DNA from: an uncultured Chthonomonas sp.
GTDB taxonomy: Bacteria > Armatimonadota > Chthonomonadetes > Chthonomonadales > Chthonomonadaceae
Assembly (NCBI GenBank): GCA_903859705.1
Contig: CAIONQ010000144.1
Span: forward strand, 1 to 64,000
DNA length: 64,000 bases
Direction of reading: 5' to 3'
How positions within the stretch are numbered: position 1 is the first letter of the stretch; each line of letters starts with the position of its first letter. Positions 8,771-17,328 of the stretch are shown piece by piece. The translations under genes were made by a program, and so were the position numbers. The notes beneath the pieces are model-generated. The model ran no database searches. It was not told the DNA's origin and saw only the letters and a list, made by a program, of their open reading frames with translations.

Positions 8771-10269
8771 CTTGCTGACTCCGATCGGGTCAGGGTAACG
8801 TGTACGCCATTGGCGCTTTTTTCTACAAGCGCGGTTACGCCATTTGCATCCACCGGGAACTGCACCTTAACACCGGGCCAAATGCCAATGGATGCCATCG
8901 CTTTGCCCCCACCCTGTTTGAAGGCACGGACTACGGCTTTTGAATCGGTTTTCAACCCAGACCAAACCAATTTGTTAGACTGTGCTGGCGGGACATCAAG
9001 GCAAATGGGAGTGCCCGTTTCGATCAGATCATGATACGGCGCCATCTCAGAATAGATAGTGGCGGCATCCTGCAGTTCATATACCGCCATCTTTTCGTAA
9101 TCTTTAAACCGTGGATTAAACACCTGCATGCCTTTAATGCCACGGAGCCACATGTGGCGAAGAAGTTCACGGTAGCGTTCCCGAGACATAACGGGTAAGT
9201 TGTACTCATCGTTCTCTGGCAGCCAGCGTGCCACCCAGGGAATTGCAGACTTCTCTGGCATCCACTTTAACCGGTTCGCTGTTTCGGTAGAGAGCTGCTC
9301 GATCATGGAGTGGAACCAGAACTGATCCACGTGCTCCTGATCCAGTTTGTAGCTCTTCTGCCATCGGTGCCAGTACTTTGTATCTCCATAGGCAGCGGTG
9401 TTTACGGCAGTAAAAAAGGAGGGCATAGAGGGATCAATTTTTTCAAAATCCCAATCGTTCAATGGATGTTCCGGCGTAGATACCATTGCATTCCAGTTGG
9501 TAACGGAGCATGCGGGAAACACCTCCAAAACCGGTGCGGCAAGGTAGGTACCGATTAGTTCTACAAATCTACGCCGACACCAGGCCTCAAACTGGGGTTT
9601 GGAAGCCAGCAAAGATGCCGGGAGTATGGAGCGGCAGCGCAAACAGTGGGTGGCCTGATCAAATCTATCCTTGCCGTAGAGAGGGTCACCTTCCCAGTCC
9701 ATCCAAACCGAATTAACGTTAACACCTGCTGCTTTGAACTTCTTAAGGGTATCGCGCACCTGCTCGGCACCGGCCACCCAGCCTGCCAGCAGAGAAGGGC
9801 ACGGGCGCACAGCTTCGGTAGGTTTGTAACTTGCATCAAATTGGTGAGCCCATAGCTCTGGCTTTCCGGCAAGTTCTGAAGGGAAGTTACCGCCAGCTCC
9901 CTGCATTAAAACTACGGGTGCGCCTGCATTTTGCAGGGCCAGCGCGGCCGGGATCATTGCAGCATCCATATGCAGATGAGGGGTTACGCCTCGTGCCAGC
10001 AGTGTTTTCACATCATCTGCACCTAACGGCTCATATCCAAAACCTTCCCAGGTAATCATGGGTGGAATTTGGCCAGGTTGCTGTTTGAGCGGACTGAGAA
10101 TGCTGGTAGCAACCTTCAGCCAGGAAAACGAAGGATCTGCGGCGGACTTTTCTGCTTTAAGTACAGCCTGCGCAGCAGCGGGAACGGATAGTGTGACGAG
10201 CAAGGTGCAGGCGAGCGATGCAACGCTGGCGGTGAAATTTCGGGTGCATAACCCGGCAAAACGAGGCAT
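8767..10269 (-). CDS. Exported TIM-barrel-like protein, putative glycoside hydrolase
   Basis: Predicted 500-residue exported protein. The ATG at 10269 is preferred over upstream starts: it has AGGAG about ten bases upstream and opens a signal peptide (TASVASLACTLLVTLSVPAA, cut at AAAQA). The mature part has a TIM-barrel-like flow of beta-strand/loop motifs: PMITWEGFGYEP, GVTPHLHMD, VNSVWMDWEGDPLYG, VLEVFPACSVTNW, and C-terminal RGIKGMQVFNPRF. The WMDWEGD loop holds acidic residues that could be catalytic. No named family is recognised with certainty. It is the first gene of a two-gene operon with the DUF4091 protein downstream (GTGA overlap), so it probably acts on the same glycan. Confidence 0.6.
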   Translation of the reverse strand: MPRFAGLCTRNFTASVASLACTLLVTLSVPAAAQAVLKAEKSAADPSFSWLKVATSILSPLKQQPGQIPPMITWEGFGYEPLGADDVKTLLARGVTPHLHMDAAMIPAALALQNAGAPVVLMQGAGGNFPSELAGKPELWAHQFDASYKPTEAVRPCPSLLAGWVAGAEQVRDTLKKFKAAGVNVNSVWMDWEGDPLYGKDRFDQATHCLRCRSILPASLLASKPQFEAWCRRRFVELIGTYLAAPVLEVFPACSVTNWNAMVSTPEHPLNDWDFEKIDPSMPSFFTAVNTAAYGDTKYWHRWQKSYKLDQEHVDQFWFHSMIEQLSTETANRLKWMPEKSAIPWVARWLPENDEYNLPVMSRERYRELLRHMWLRGIKGMQVFNPRFKDYEKMAVYELQDAATIYSEMAPYHDLIETGTPICLDVPPAQSNKLVWSGLKTDSKAVVRAFKQGGGKAMASIGIWPGVKVQFPVDANGVTALVEKSANGVHVTLTRSESAR

Positions 10270-10391
10270 TGGCGTACAATCTCCTGGATTGCGACAGTTG
10301 GTGTCGCACGGACTAATCTTCCAGAAGCGCGAAGCAGGAACCTGCCCGATTCTAAGATCAGTGCCGCTTACAGTGAGTGGCGGAATCAAAA

Positions 10392-10420
10392 ACACCGAAC
10401 CTCGATTGGAGGTCCGGTGT
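10392..10420 (-). terminator. Rho-independent terminator after the PEP-CTERM gene
   Basis: A 12-bp stem (ACACCGAACCTC / GAGGTCCGGTGT, one wobble position) with a 5-base loop. Read on the minus strand it is followed by TTTTTGA. It separates the PEP-CTERM transcript from the following operon. Confidence 0.8.
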
Positions 10421-10449
10421 AGATTTGAGTTGAGAGATAAGAGTGTTAT

Positions 10450-11733
10450 CTACTGCTGAGCGGATGCTTCCAAGTTGGCCACGCGCTTGCGACGCCGCCT
10501 GAGGAAGATGGCACCGGCGCCAAAAGCCGAAACCATCAGCGCTTCGGTTCCAGGCTCTGGTGTGCCTGCATCATTGAACGCGATAAAGTTGTTCTCGAAG
10601 GCCATGTACTTGGGTGCGTAGAGGCCTGAGTCTCCGCCAGTAAAAGTTGTCTGGTTAAATCCAGCAACAGATAGCGTAGACGCAGGGACCCCCGTTGTAA
10701 TGTCGTACTGGAAAATACCTGTAGTTGTGTTGTTGAAGTAATTTGGGTCGGGAGTAACGGCCGGAGTTGATGCGAACGGATATCCACTGCCGAATGCCGC
10801 TGCATAATACTTGCCATCTACACCAATCTCTGCATCTAACGAATTGGCAATTACCGCATTACTACCGCTTCCTGTACTAAGGCTTGCACTCGATTGAAAG
10901 GAGGCTGATGCGGCATTGATCGAACCATCGCCAAGGGTGACATCGAACACGAGCACAGCACCAGCATTCGCACCATTGTTCTGCTGAACGTAAAGCTTAC
11001 CGCCAGAGGCGCCGCCTGCATAGGCCAGCCCTGTCGGTGCTGCCAGATGCACGTTCGTGCCGTCAGAGGTTAAATAGGTCGATGACGGATCATTCGGATC
11101 AGGATTTGGGGATACGAGCTGTTTTGAAGTAGATAGATCACTCGTAAAGCGCACGATACCGGTGGAGCCGGACAAACCGGATGCAATCACACTGCCATCG
11201 GGTAAGACTGAAACATCATGTGCATTTGCCAGTGCGGCCTGAGCGACAATTTTCCCCGAATTGAGATCGATTTTGTCCAGCATACCCGCGCCAGTTTCTG
11301 CCACGAACAAATACTTGCCGTCGGCACTGGCTGCTGCATGGCCCGGATCAATCAGCGGATAGGCACCACCTGCCTGGTTTAGAATGGCCTGGGTTGTGCC
11401 AATCACATTTCCGCTAAAATCGTATCGCTTGATTCCGTCCTGGGTAACAAGAATGAGGTCGTTTCTGGTGCCTACAATACCAGCGGTGTTATTGCTTCCA
11501 AGATTGATAAACAGAGAACTGCTTGGATTGCCCGTATCTGTTCCAGCCGCCACGATAGACATGGGATTTGTACCATCCCAACTATACGCATATCGATCTA
11601 GAGACTGGTAACCGTTATCAGAAACGTACAGGTAGCCCTGTAAAGGCGGTGCTTGCTGCGCAAGAGCCGGAACGGATCCAAACAATATAACAACGGCAAG
11701 CGATGTATTTATCCCGTGCTTCAAACACGACAT
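10450..11733 (-). CDS. PEP-CTERM sorted surface beta-propeller protein
   Basis: Predicted 427-residue exported protein. The ATG at 11733 is favoured by GAGGGAGA at 11741-11748 and gives a signal peptide ending ALAQQ. The body has repeated YLYVSDNG / KYLFVAETGAGMLDKIDLNSG / SVLPDGSVIASG units typical of NHL/SMP-30-like propellers. The C-terminus carries a PEP-CTERM signal: TPEPGTEALM, a short hydrophobic segment (VSAFGAGAIFL) and an Arg cluster (RRRRKR). Such proteins are processed by an exosortase and delivered to the envelope or exopolysaccharide; no exosortase lies in this window. It has its own promoter (11799-11823) and terminator. Confidence 0.85.
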   Translation of the reverse strand: MSCLKHGINTSLAVVILFGSVPALAQQAPPLQGYLYVSDNGYQSLDRYAYSWDGTNPMSIVAAGTDTGNPSSSLFINLGSNNTAGIVGTRNDLILVTQDGIKRYDFSGNVIGTTQAILNQAGGAYPLIDPGHAAASADGKYLFVAETGAGMLDKIDLNSGKIVAQAALANAHDVSVLPDGSVIASGLSGSTGIVRFTSDLSTSKQLVSPNPDPNDPSSTYLTSDGTNVHLAAPTGLAYAGGASGGKLYVQQNNGANAGAVLVFDVTLGDGSINAASASFQSSASLSTGSGSNAVIANSLDAEIGVDGKYYAAAFGSGYPFASTPAVTPDPNYFNNTTTGIFQYDITTGVPASTLSVAGFNQTTFTGGDSGLYAPKYMAFENNFIAFNDAGTPEPGTEALMVSAFGAGAIFLRRRRKRVANLEASAQQ

Positions 11734-11798
11734 GCATCGATCTCCCTCGTAAAACTTGCAAACGAAGATCACTGACAGGTACGCGTCTGGGCGGCCAC

Positions 11799-11823
11799 GT
11801 GACTAAACGGTGACTTCATTATA
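11799..11823 (-). promoter_or_regulatory. Promoter of the PEP-CTERM gene with 11-bp-spaced direct repeat
   Basis: On the minus strand a perfect TATAAT (11818-11823) is followed by two AGTCAC boxes spaced 11 bp apart (plus-strand 11799-11804 and 11810-11815). One-turn direct repeats are typical of response-regulator or activator/repressor binding. The AGTCAC pair is conserved in the duplicated copy at 12225-12241, where the -10 has decayed to a TTAAT form. No good -35 is evident. Confidence 0.5.
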
Positions 11824-11925
11824 CCATGCATAGAATGAGACGACCAGTATTTGGGATTGTTCGCACGAATCTACTAAATACTTTGTGTTTTTGCCGCTCT
11901 TTATAGTACGCGTGTTGAGTTGCTT

Positions 11926-12157
11926 TCAGGGCTTGCTTGCCCCGGATTGGTGCAGGGGAATCTGGCATACGATGCTTTTCGAACACGGGAGCGCCTGTGC
12001 CGCAGCCTGAACTTCTGCCGCGCGAGGCCAGTGCCATCGCCTGGTTGCTGAGTTCAAGAGTCTCCAAGTAGCTGATTCTGCTATGCGGGAAGATGGGCAC
12101 GAGCCCAACAACCGATATGTGACAGCCGGTATTCCGACATAGTGGTTCAGATACATA
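11926..12157 (-). pseudogene. Degraded duplicate of the TPR protein C-terminus
   Basis: Minus-strand translation ends EVQAAAQALPCSKSIVCQIP then LHQSGASKP. The intact TPR protein next door ends GVPAAAQACLRLKSIIYHIP then LPQTGQTRP, a clear homologous tail. Upstream of this tail no TPR repeats remain; an ATG at 12157 with GGAGAG upstream opens a frame (MQYVSEPLCRNTGCH) unlike anything recognised. It is best read as a remnant left after tandem duplication and deletion. Confidence 0.6.
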
Positions 12158-12354
12158 TTGCATAGATCTCTCCAGCTTTAGCACCAGGCGAGCTGTGCAG
12201 AAGCTTGTGCTTCTGACAGGTAAGGTGACTAAATCGTGACTACATTAACTACATGCACCGGATGGGACGGACATTCGAAAAGGAATGTTCAAAAATTACC
12301 GAGAACAAATTTCAAAGATCAGACGGCTACTGCTATCGCTATAAATTATGGCAT

Positions 12355-13521
12355 TCAGGGCCTGGTTTGCCCGGTTTGAGGTAGGGGTATGTGGTAGATG
12401 ATGCTCTTAAGGCGCAGGCATGCCTGCGCAGCAGCTGGCACACCAACCATGGCTGGGCCCGGGCGTTGCGAGCACTTTCGAACATAGGCTTCATATGCAC
12501 TGAGCGCCCCGGGGTACTGCCCCAGAACCTCCAGTGCATGGGCAAGGTTGAAGTATGGGGCTGGCCTATCGGGATCTATTGCAATTTCTGCTCGAAACTC
12601 TCCTGCGGCCTCCATATGCCTACCACTACGAGCATAGGCCAGCGCAAGTGCGTCTCTTATTTCCGGATCCATTGGCGCATTGTGAGCAGCCTTTGTAAGG
12701 TTGGCAATACCCTGCTGCATATCTCCCTTAACGGTTTGTATGGTTCCGAGATGAGATAGCGCCCGCGGATATTCCGGGCTAATCTGCACTGCGTATTCAA
12801 ACTCGCGCTCTGCATCCTGTACTTTGTGCTGACGCTCCAGGGAGAGGCCGGTGAGCACAAATAGTTCGGGGTCTTTAGGTGTTATCCGCGTGGCTTCTCG
12901 ATAACACCTCTCTGCCTCCCGCGCATTATCCAGAAACATATGGCAACTCCCCAGTAACGTCCAGCCTGATGCGTCTGCGGTTTCCCCGGTGGTGGCAGCG
13001 CGTAAGTGCGGGAGAGCGTCGGCCGGCTTGCCACATTCTATGAGTGCCTGGGAAAGTCTAATTTGTGCGCGTGCAGAGTGCGGTGCCGCTGCCAGAGCCT
13101 GTTTGTACATGATGAGGGCCGCAGCTGGATCCTTTGTACGCATGGATGTTTCTGCTTTGTGCCAGAACCCGTAGACGCGCATGTCTCGGTATCCCAGAAC
13201 AACGCATACAGTTGCGCTAACCAGGCAGGCAACGCAGGCGTTTCGCCGGGCGGATGTCCAGCCGTTTGCAATTTTCCCGGTGTATGCCGATAACAGTGGG
13301 TCCATATCCGGCAATACCATATCGCCTTCTGTGTCTGAGAGGCCCGCAGATACCGCGGGCATCTCATACAGGTCTTTCTTGGGACGGCGAAGTGCACGGT
13401 ACGCCACGTACAGCGCAGTTATAAAGAGCAGCGCCGATAAGATGAACAACGCCTGCATCTTGAGTTGCCCTGGCTCCTGAAAGAATTTAGCCGCCGACTG
13501 GAAAATGTGCAGTTTACCCAT
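12355..13521 (-). CDS. Membrane-anchored TPR protein
   Basis: Predicted 388-residue protein. An N-terminal membrane helix (ALFILSALLFITALYVAY, about residues 24-41) and a second hydrophobic helix (ACVACLVSATVCVVLGY, near 95-112) precede about seven tetratricopeptide repeats to the C-terminus, with A-x-x-x-Y/F and P-x-x-x-x-A positions visible (AETSMRTKDPAAALIMYKQA, YREATRITPKDPELFVLTGL). TPR arrays mediate protein-protein contacts; a scaffold in envelope or polysaccharide assembly is an inference. The ATG at 13521 overlaps the stop of the upstream TPR gene (ATGGGTAA), so the two are co-translated. Confidence 0.8.
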   Translation of the reverse strand: MGKLHIFQSAAKFFQEPGQLKMQALFILSALLFITALYVAYRALRRPKKDLYEMPAVSAGLSDTEGDMVLPDMDPLLSAYTGKIANGWTSARRNACVACLVSATVCVVLGYRDMRVYGFWHKAETSMRTKDPAAALIMYKQALAAAPHSARAQIRLSQALIECGKPADALPHLRAATTGETADASGWTLLGSCHMFLDNAREAERCYREATRITPKDPELFVLTGLSLERQHKVQDAEREFEYAVQISPEYPRALSHLGTIQTVKGDMQQGIANLTKAAHNAPMDPEIRDALALAYARSGRHMEAAGEFRAEIAIDPDRPAPYFNLAHALEVLGQYPGALSAYEAYVRKCSQRPGPAMVGVPAAAQACLRLKSIIYHIPLPQTGQTRP

Positions 13522-14671
13522 TCTTCTCAAGCTCTTTCAGGCGGGAATTGGCATTTTTTTTGGCTTCAACATCGTTCGGTGATTGAGGATCTAATTGAGC
13601 GCACGTTTGAAACTCTTCCGTAGCCCGGCGCTTATCCCCCAAACGCATCATCGTAAGCCCGAGGTTGAAGTGTGCGAGCATATAATCAGGCTTAAGATCA
13701 ATAGAACGCCGGTACTCTGCAACGGCGCCGGCGGCAAATCCTACTCTGGCATAGGCAGTTGCCAGGTTGTAGTGAAAATGGGGGTTATTTGGATTAACCA
13801 TTAACGATTTCTTAAAGTGCGCAATGCCCTCTTCTGTGCGGTTGGCATTCATTAGCATTAGGCCATACTGCTGATGTGCGGGCAGGCACGTGCCATCAAC
13901 GCGCAATGCACTCAGGTACTCGGTTTCAGCTTCGCCAAGCCTACCCAACCTTTCAAGGCAATCTGCGGCACCTACATGGTACATGGCGACCGTAGCATCC
14001 ATGGTGATGGCCTTGCGATAGTATTTTAAAGCCTCAGGATTTCTGCCAGCGAAGCGGAGCGCGTCCCCCAGCACGGCATAGGGGTCGGCTTCTTCCATTT
14101 CATCTTTGGCGGCACGTTCTAGCTCTTTTATGCTGAGATTGATTTTGCCCGCTGCAAGCAGAGACTCACCAATTAGCAGATGTGTGCGGCGAAGATTTGG
14201 ATCTACCCGTAGAGCCTTCTTGTAAATGAGTACCGCGCCAATGTGATCCCCGAGGAACTCTCGTTGATCGCCATCCGCCCAATTCGAAAGAATAACGTAG
14301 TGGTGGAGGGACATAAGCGCAAGAACACCGGCGAGCAACATCGCTGCCGTGCGGCCACGGTGACGGCGCTTGAGCCACTGCAACACCCGTTTTCGTAGGG
14401 GAGTCTTCAGCTCTAAATCGCCTTCCCAGGTAACGTGAGCCTGCAGATGTTCCTCGAATGCCGCTGGCCCTACGCCGGACAGCGCAATATCTTGAGCGCG
14501 ACGCTGCTGTACTTGTTTCTGAAACCGGGATAAGATGGCGCTGACGGCGCAACAAATCAGACATAGCCCAACAAGGACTGCGTATACCTTAAGCTTAATC
14601 CAGTTTGGGTTGTGCAAAAACGCGAGAATATCCAACAGAGTCCACGGCAATCGCCCGGGCGGGCTCCACAA
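13514..14671 (-). CDS. Membrane-anchored TPR protein (first of a pair)
   Basis: Predicted 385 residues, beginning at a TTG; the exact start is uncertain because no strong ribosome-binding site is seen. A first membrane helix (KVYAVLVGLCLICCAVSAIL, near residues 28-47) is followed by a soluble stretch and a second helix (TAAMLLAGVLALMSL, near 108-122), then about seven TPR units up to HFNLGLTMMRLGDKRRATEE. Layout matches the next gene (two helices then TPRs), suggesting an old duplication and a paired complex at the membrane. The 8-base overlap with the downstream start supports an operon. Confidence 0.78.
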   Translation of the reverse strand: MWSPPGRLPWTLLDILAFLHNPNWIKLKVYAVLVGLCLICCAVSAILSRFQKQVQQRRAQDIALSGVGPAAFEEHLQAHVTWEGDLELKTPLRKRVLQWLKRRHRGRTAAMLLAGVLALMSLHHYVILSNWADGDQREFLGDHIGAVLIYKKALRVDPNLRRTHLLIGESLLAAGKINLSIKELERAAKDEMEEADPYAVLGDALRFAGRNPEALKYYRKAITMDATVAMYHVGAADCLERLGRLGEAETEYLSALRVDGTCLPAHQQYGLMLMNANRTEEGIAHFKKSLMVNPNNPHFHYNLATAYARVGFAAGAVAEYRRSIDLKPDYMLAHFNLGLTMMRLGDKRRATEEFQTCAQLDPQSPNDVEAKKNANSRLKELEKNG

Positions 14672-14916
14672 ACAAGAGATGATGACGCGTTTGTAAGCAT
14701 CGGCATGACACCAGATAATCTATTTTACGCTACGCGGGTATAGACGCGCAAGCTTGTGTGTGTGTTCATCAGATACTCCGTATATCAACGAAGCCAAATG
14801 TAACATGCAATCCAATGCGGTGCACAGGAATGGCATCGCAGGATGTTGCCCCTTGCGTGCCTAATTTGCAGAACAGCAGGCGCAGTAATTGCTGCGCCCC
14901 CCGGGGGAGGTTGGTT

Positions 14917-17328
14917 GTGTTCTTGAAAGCCAGTGTTTGCCTGGCTGCCGCAGGTTTTTCTGTGGCAGCAATCATCGGTTGCACCGGGGCACATGCCCAG
15001 GATGCGACAAACGGTACGGTTGATTGGAGCCACGCTGAAATCGTGGTTAAGCAAATCCCGCCCGCACATCCGCGTAATGCTGAAGAGGCAGCGCCCGGCG
15101 TGCTAGTGGAGGAGATTCAACGGCGTACCGGAATTACGCTTAAGCTAACTACGAAGTGGCCGGAATCGGGCCCTGCAATAGGGTTGATGGCGGGTTCTGG
15201 AAAGAGCCTACAGGGAGTTGCAGCACCTCTTGCCGACAAGAAGCCGAAGGCCGAGTCCTTTGTACTTTTTGCGGATACTTCCCATCGTGACCATGCCGTA
15301 CTTTGGATTAATGGCGCGGATGCCCGCGGTGAACTTTTTGGCACAGGGAAGTTGCTGAGAACGGCAACATTGCGTACCGGCCAGTTTACGACATCTGCGG
15401 ACCTATCCATTGAGTCTGCCCCGGAACAGCCCATTCGGGGGCATCAGCTTGGGTATCGCGCTACGGCGAACTCATACGATGCGTGGATGCCAGAGCAGTT
15501 CGACAGGTATATCCGCGAGCTGGCTTTATTCGGCACGAATGCCATAGAAGGCATTCCTATGCATGATGATAGGCCAACAGTTAGCGGTTTTCCTCGCGAC
15601 AAGATGAATGTTGAGATCAGTAAGATTTGCCAGAAGTATGGCCAGGATTACTGGATATGGGCACCTGCTGATTTTGACCTTACGAAGGCCGACCAGCGTG
15701 CCAAAGTACTTGCCGAGCATGAACAGATTTACAAAAGCTGCCCGGAGCTTACCGGTGTATTTCTGCCGGGTGGCGACCCAGGTGATAATCCGCCCTCACT
15801 CGTTATCCCGTTTATGCGAGATATGGCGAAGCTGCTTACGAAGTACCACCCGAAGGCCAGAGTTTGGCTCTCGCTTCAGGGGTTTAGCCTGGAGCATCAG
15901 GAGCAGGTGTATGCCTGGCTAGTAAGAGAACGCCCAAATTGGATTGGTGGAATTGCAGCCGGCCCCGGCAGCCCGCCACTTCAAGAATTGCGGAAGGCTG
16001 TTCCCAAGCAGTACATGATCAGGGACTACCCCGATATCACCCACTCGTGCCGATGCCAGTTCCCTGTACCATTCTGGGACCCTGCATTTGGGTTTACTCT
16101 TGGCCGCGAGTGCTATAATCCTCGCCCCATTTTCTACTCCCGTGTAATTCATGATAATGCCGGTTTCACCAACGGCTTTATCAGTTACTCGGATGGTGTG
16201 CACGATGATGTGAACAAGGTTCTGTGGAGCGCACTGGCGTGGAATTCTGCCCAGAGTGTGAACGATATCCTCAGCGAGTACGCGCGCCTCTTTTTTGGCC
16301 CGGACGTTGCAGAAACTGCAGCCAGTGGCCTCCTGGCTTTTGAAAAGGACTGGGAAGGGCCAGCAGCTACCAATGGCGGCATAGATGGCACTTATGCGCT
16401 ATGGACTGGCCTGGACGCAAAGCACCCGGAGTTGAAATCTAACTGGAGATGGCAGCTTACTCAGCTTAGAGCAAACTACGATTACTATGTACGCAAACGC
16501 CTGATCTACGAAACGGGTTTGGAGGAGAACGCCAACCGGGCTCTGTTAAATGCAGGCAAGCTTGGTTCAGATCCGGCGATTAGTTCGGCACTTACAGCCT
16601 ACAGCATGGCAGATACAGCACGTATTGAAACGGCAGTATCCGCTCGTATTGAAAAGCTGTGCGATGACCTGTTCCACTCGATTGGGCTACAGACAAGCGA
16701 GAAGAAGTATCAGGCCTCTGGCGCTGAGCGCGGCTGCGTTCTGGACTTCCTGTATTACCCACTAAACAACCGACTGTGGGTGGAAGACCAACTGAAACTG
16801 GCAAAGGCACTGCCTTCTGAAAAGGAGAAAGTAGCCCGCCTTGCCGAGCTTGCTACATGGGAAAACCCTGGGCCGGGCAGCTATTACGACAGCCTTGGAA
16901 ACGTTGCAAAGTCTCCGCATGAGGTGCGTAACGACAAGATTGCCGCCCCATTGCTGGATGTTGATAATATGAATCTGCCAACGCAGATGTTCTGGGTAGG
17001 CAATAGCCAGCAGGCGCGTTTGAGACATGCCCTGTTCACATACGAAGGCTGGCCGGTTGCCCTTAAGTATCCAAACATTGATCCCAAAGCAGACTATGTT
17101 ATCAGGACCAGTGGCGTGGGAGATTGCCTTCTGCGCGTAAACGGCACCCGTGTAGCCCCAACAGCTGGCAAAAATGGCCGTAACCTGGGAGATATCAAGG
17201 AGTTTGTTATTCCCCGACTGCTCTATCAGGATGGCCAGATGAACCTTACTTTTGATGCGACCTTTGAGCCCGAACTGAACTGGAGAGTTCAATCTCGCAT
17301 ATCAGAACTGTGGGTAATTAAGAAGTAA
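14917..17328 (+). CDS. Exported glycosidase-like protein with GH20/GH67-type N-terminal domain
   Basis: Predicted 803-residue exported protein. The GTG at 14917 sits six bases after GGGGGAGG and opens a compact signal peptide (MFLKASVCLAAAGFSVAAI); IIGC could be a lipobox, so it may be a lipoprotein. Residues about 30-155 match the alpha/beta domain that precedes GH20, GH67 and GH84 barrels (GVLVEEIQRRTGI ... GELFGTGKLLR). A barrel-like region follows (WIWAPADFDLT, GVFLPGGDPGDN, RVWLSLQGF, SYSDGVHDDVNKVLW). A C-terminal beta domain ends near RISELWVIKK. Catalytic residues are not assigned. The downstream gt9 starts in TAATG overlap. Upstream starts (from 14758) lack a signal peptide at the right place. 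Confidence 0.65.
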   Translation: MFLKASVCLAAAGFSVAAIIGCTGAHAQDATNGTVDWSHAEIVVKQIPPAHPRNAEEAAPGVLVEEIQRRTGITLKLTTKWPESGPAIGLMAGSGKSLQGVAAPLADKKPKAESFVLFADTSHRDHAVLWINGADARGELFGTGKLLRTATLRTGQFTTSADLSIESAPEQPIRGHQLGYRATANSYDAWMPEQFDRYIRELALFGTNAIEGIPMHDDRPTVSGFPRDKMNVEISKICQKYGQDYWIWAPADFDLTKADQRAKVLAEHEQIYKSCPELTGVFLPGGDPGDNPPSLVIPFMRDMAKLLTKYHPKARVWLSLQGFSLEHQEQVYAWLVRERPNWIGGIAAGPGSPPLQELRKAVPKQYMIRDYPDITHSCRCQFPVPFWDPAFGFTLGRECYNPRPIFYSRVIHDNAGFTNGFISYSDGVHDDVNKVLWSALAWNSAQSVNDILSEYARLFFGPDVAETAASGLLAFEKDWEGPAATNGGIDGTYALWTGLDAKHPELKSNWRWQLTQLRANYDYYVRKRLIYETGLEENANRALLNAGKLGSDPAISSALTAYSMADTARIETAVSARIEKLCDDLFHSIGLQTSEKKYQASGAERGCVLDFLYYPLNNRLWVEDQLKLAKALPSEKEKVARLAELATWENPGPGSYYDSLGNVAKSPHEVRNDKIAAPLLDVDNMNLPTQMFWVGNSQQARLRHALFTYEGWPVALKYPNIDPKADYVIRTSGVGDCLLRVNGTRVAPTAGKNGRNLGDIKEFVIPRLLYQDGQMNLTFDATFEPELNWRVQSRISELWVIKK

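Larger units (their letters stand above)
11772..12480. repeat. Diverged tandem duplication covering a promoter and the 3' end of the TPR gene
   Basis: Segments near 11772-12020 and 12213-12450 resemble each other at an offset of about 426-441 bp. CTGACAGGTA, GTGACTAAA..GTGACT..CATTA and ATGCA..G.ATG.GACG recur at 11772-11838 and 12213-12267, and the segment starting CAGGGC recurs at 11927 and 12356 with about 65% ungapped identity over about 85 bp. The second part corresponds to the 3' end of the TPR gene at 12355-13521. Confidence 0.65.
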
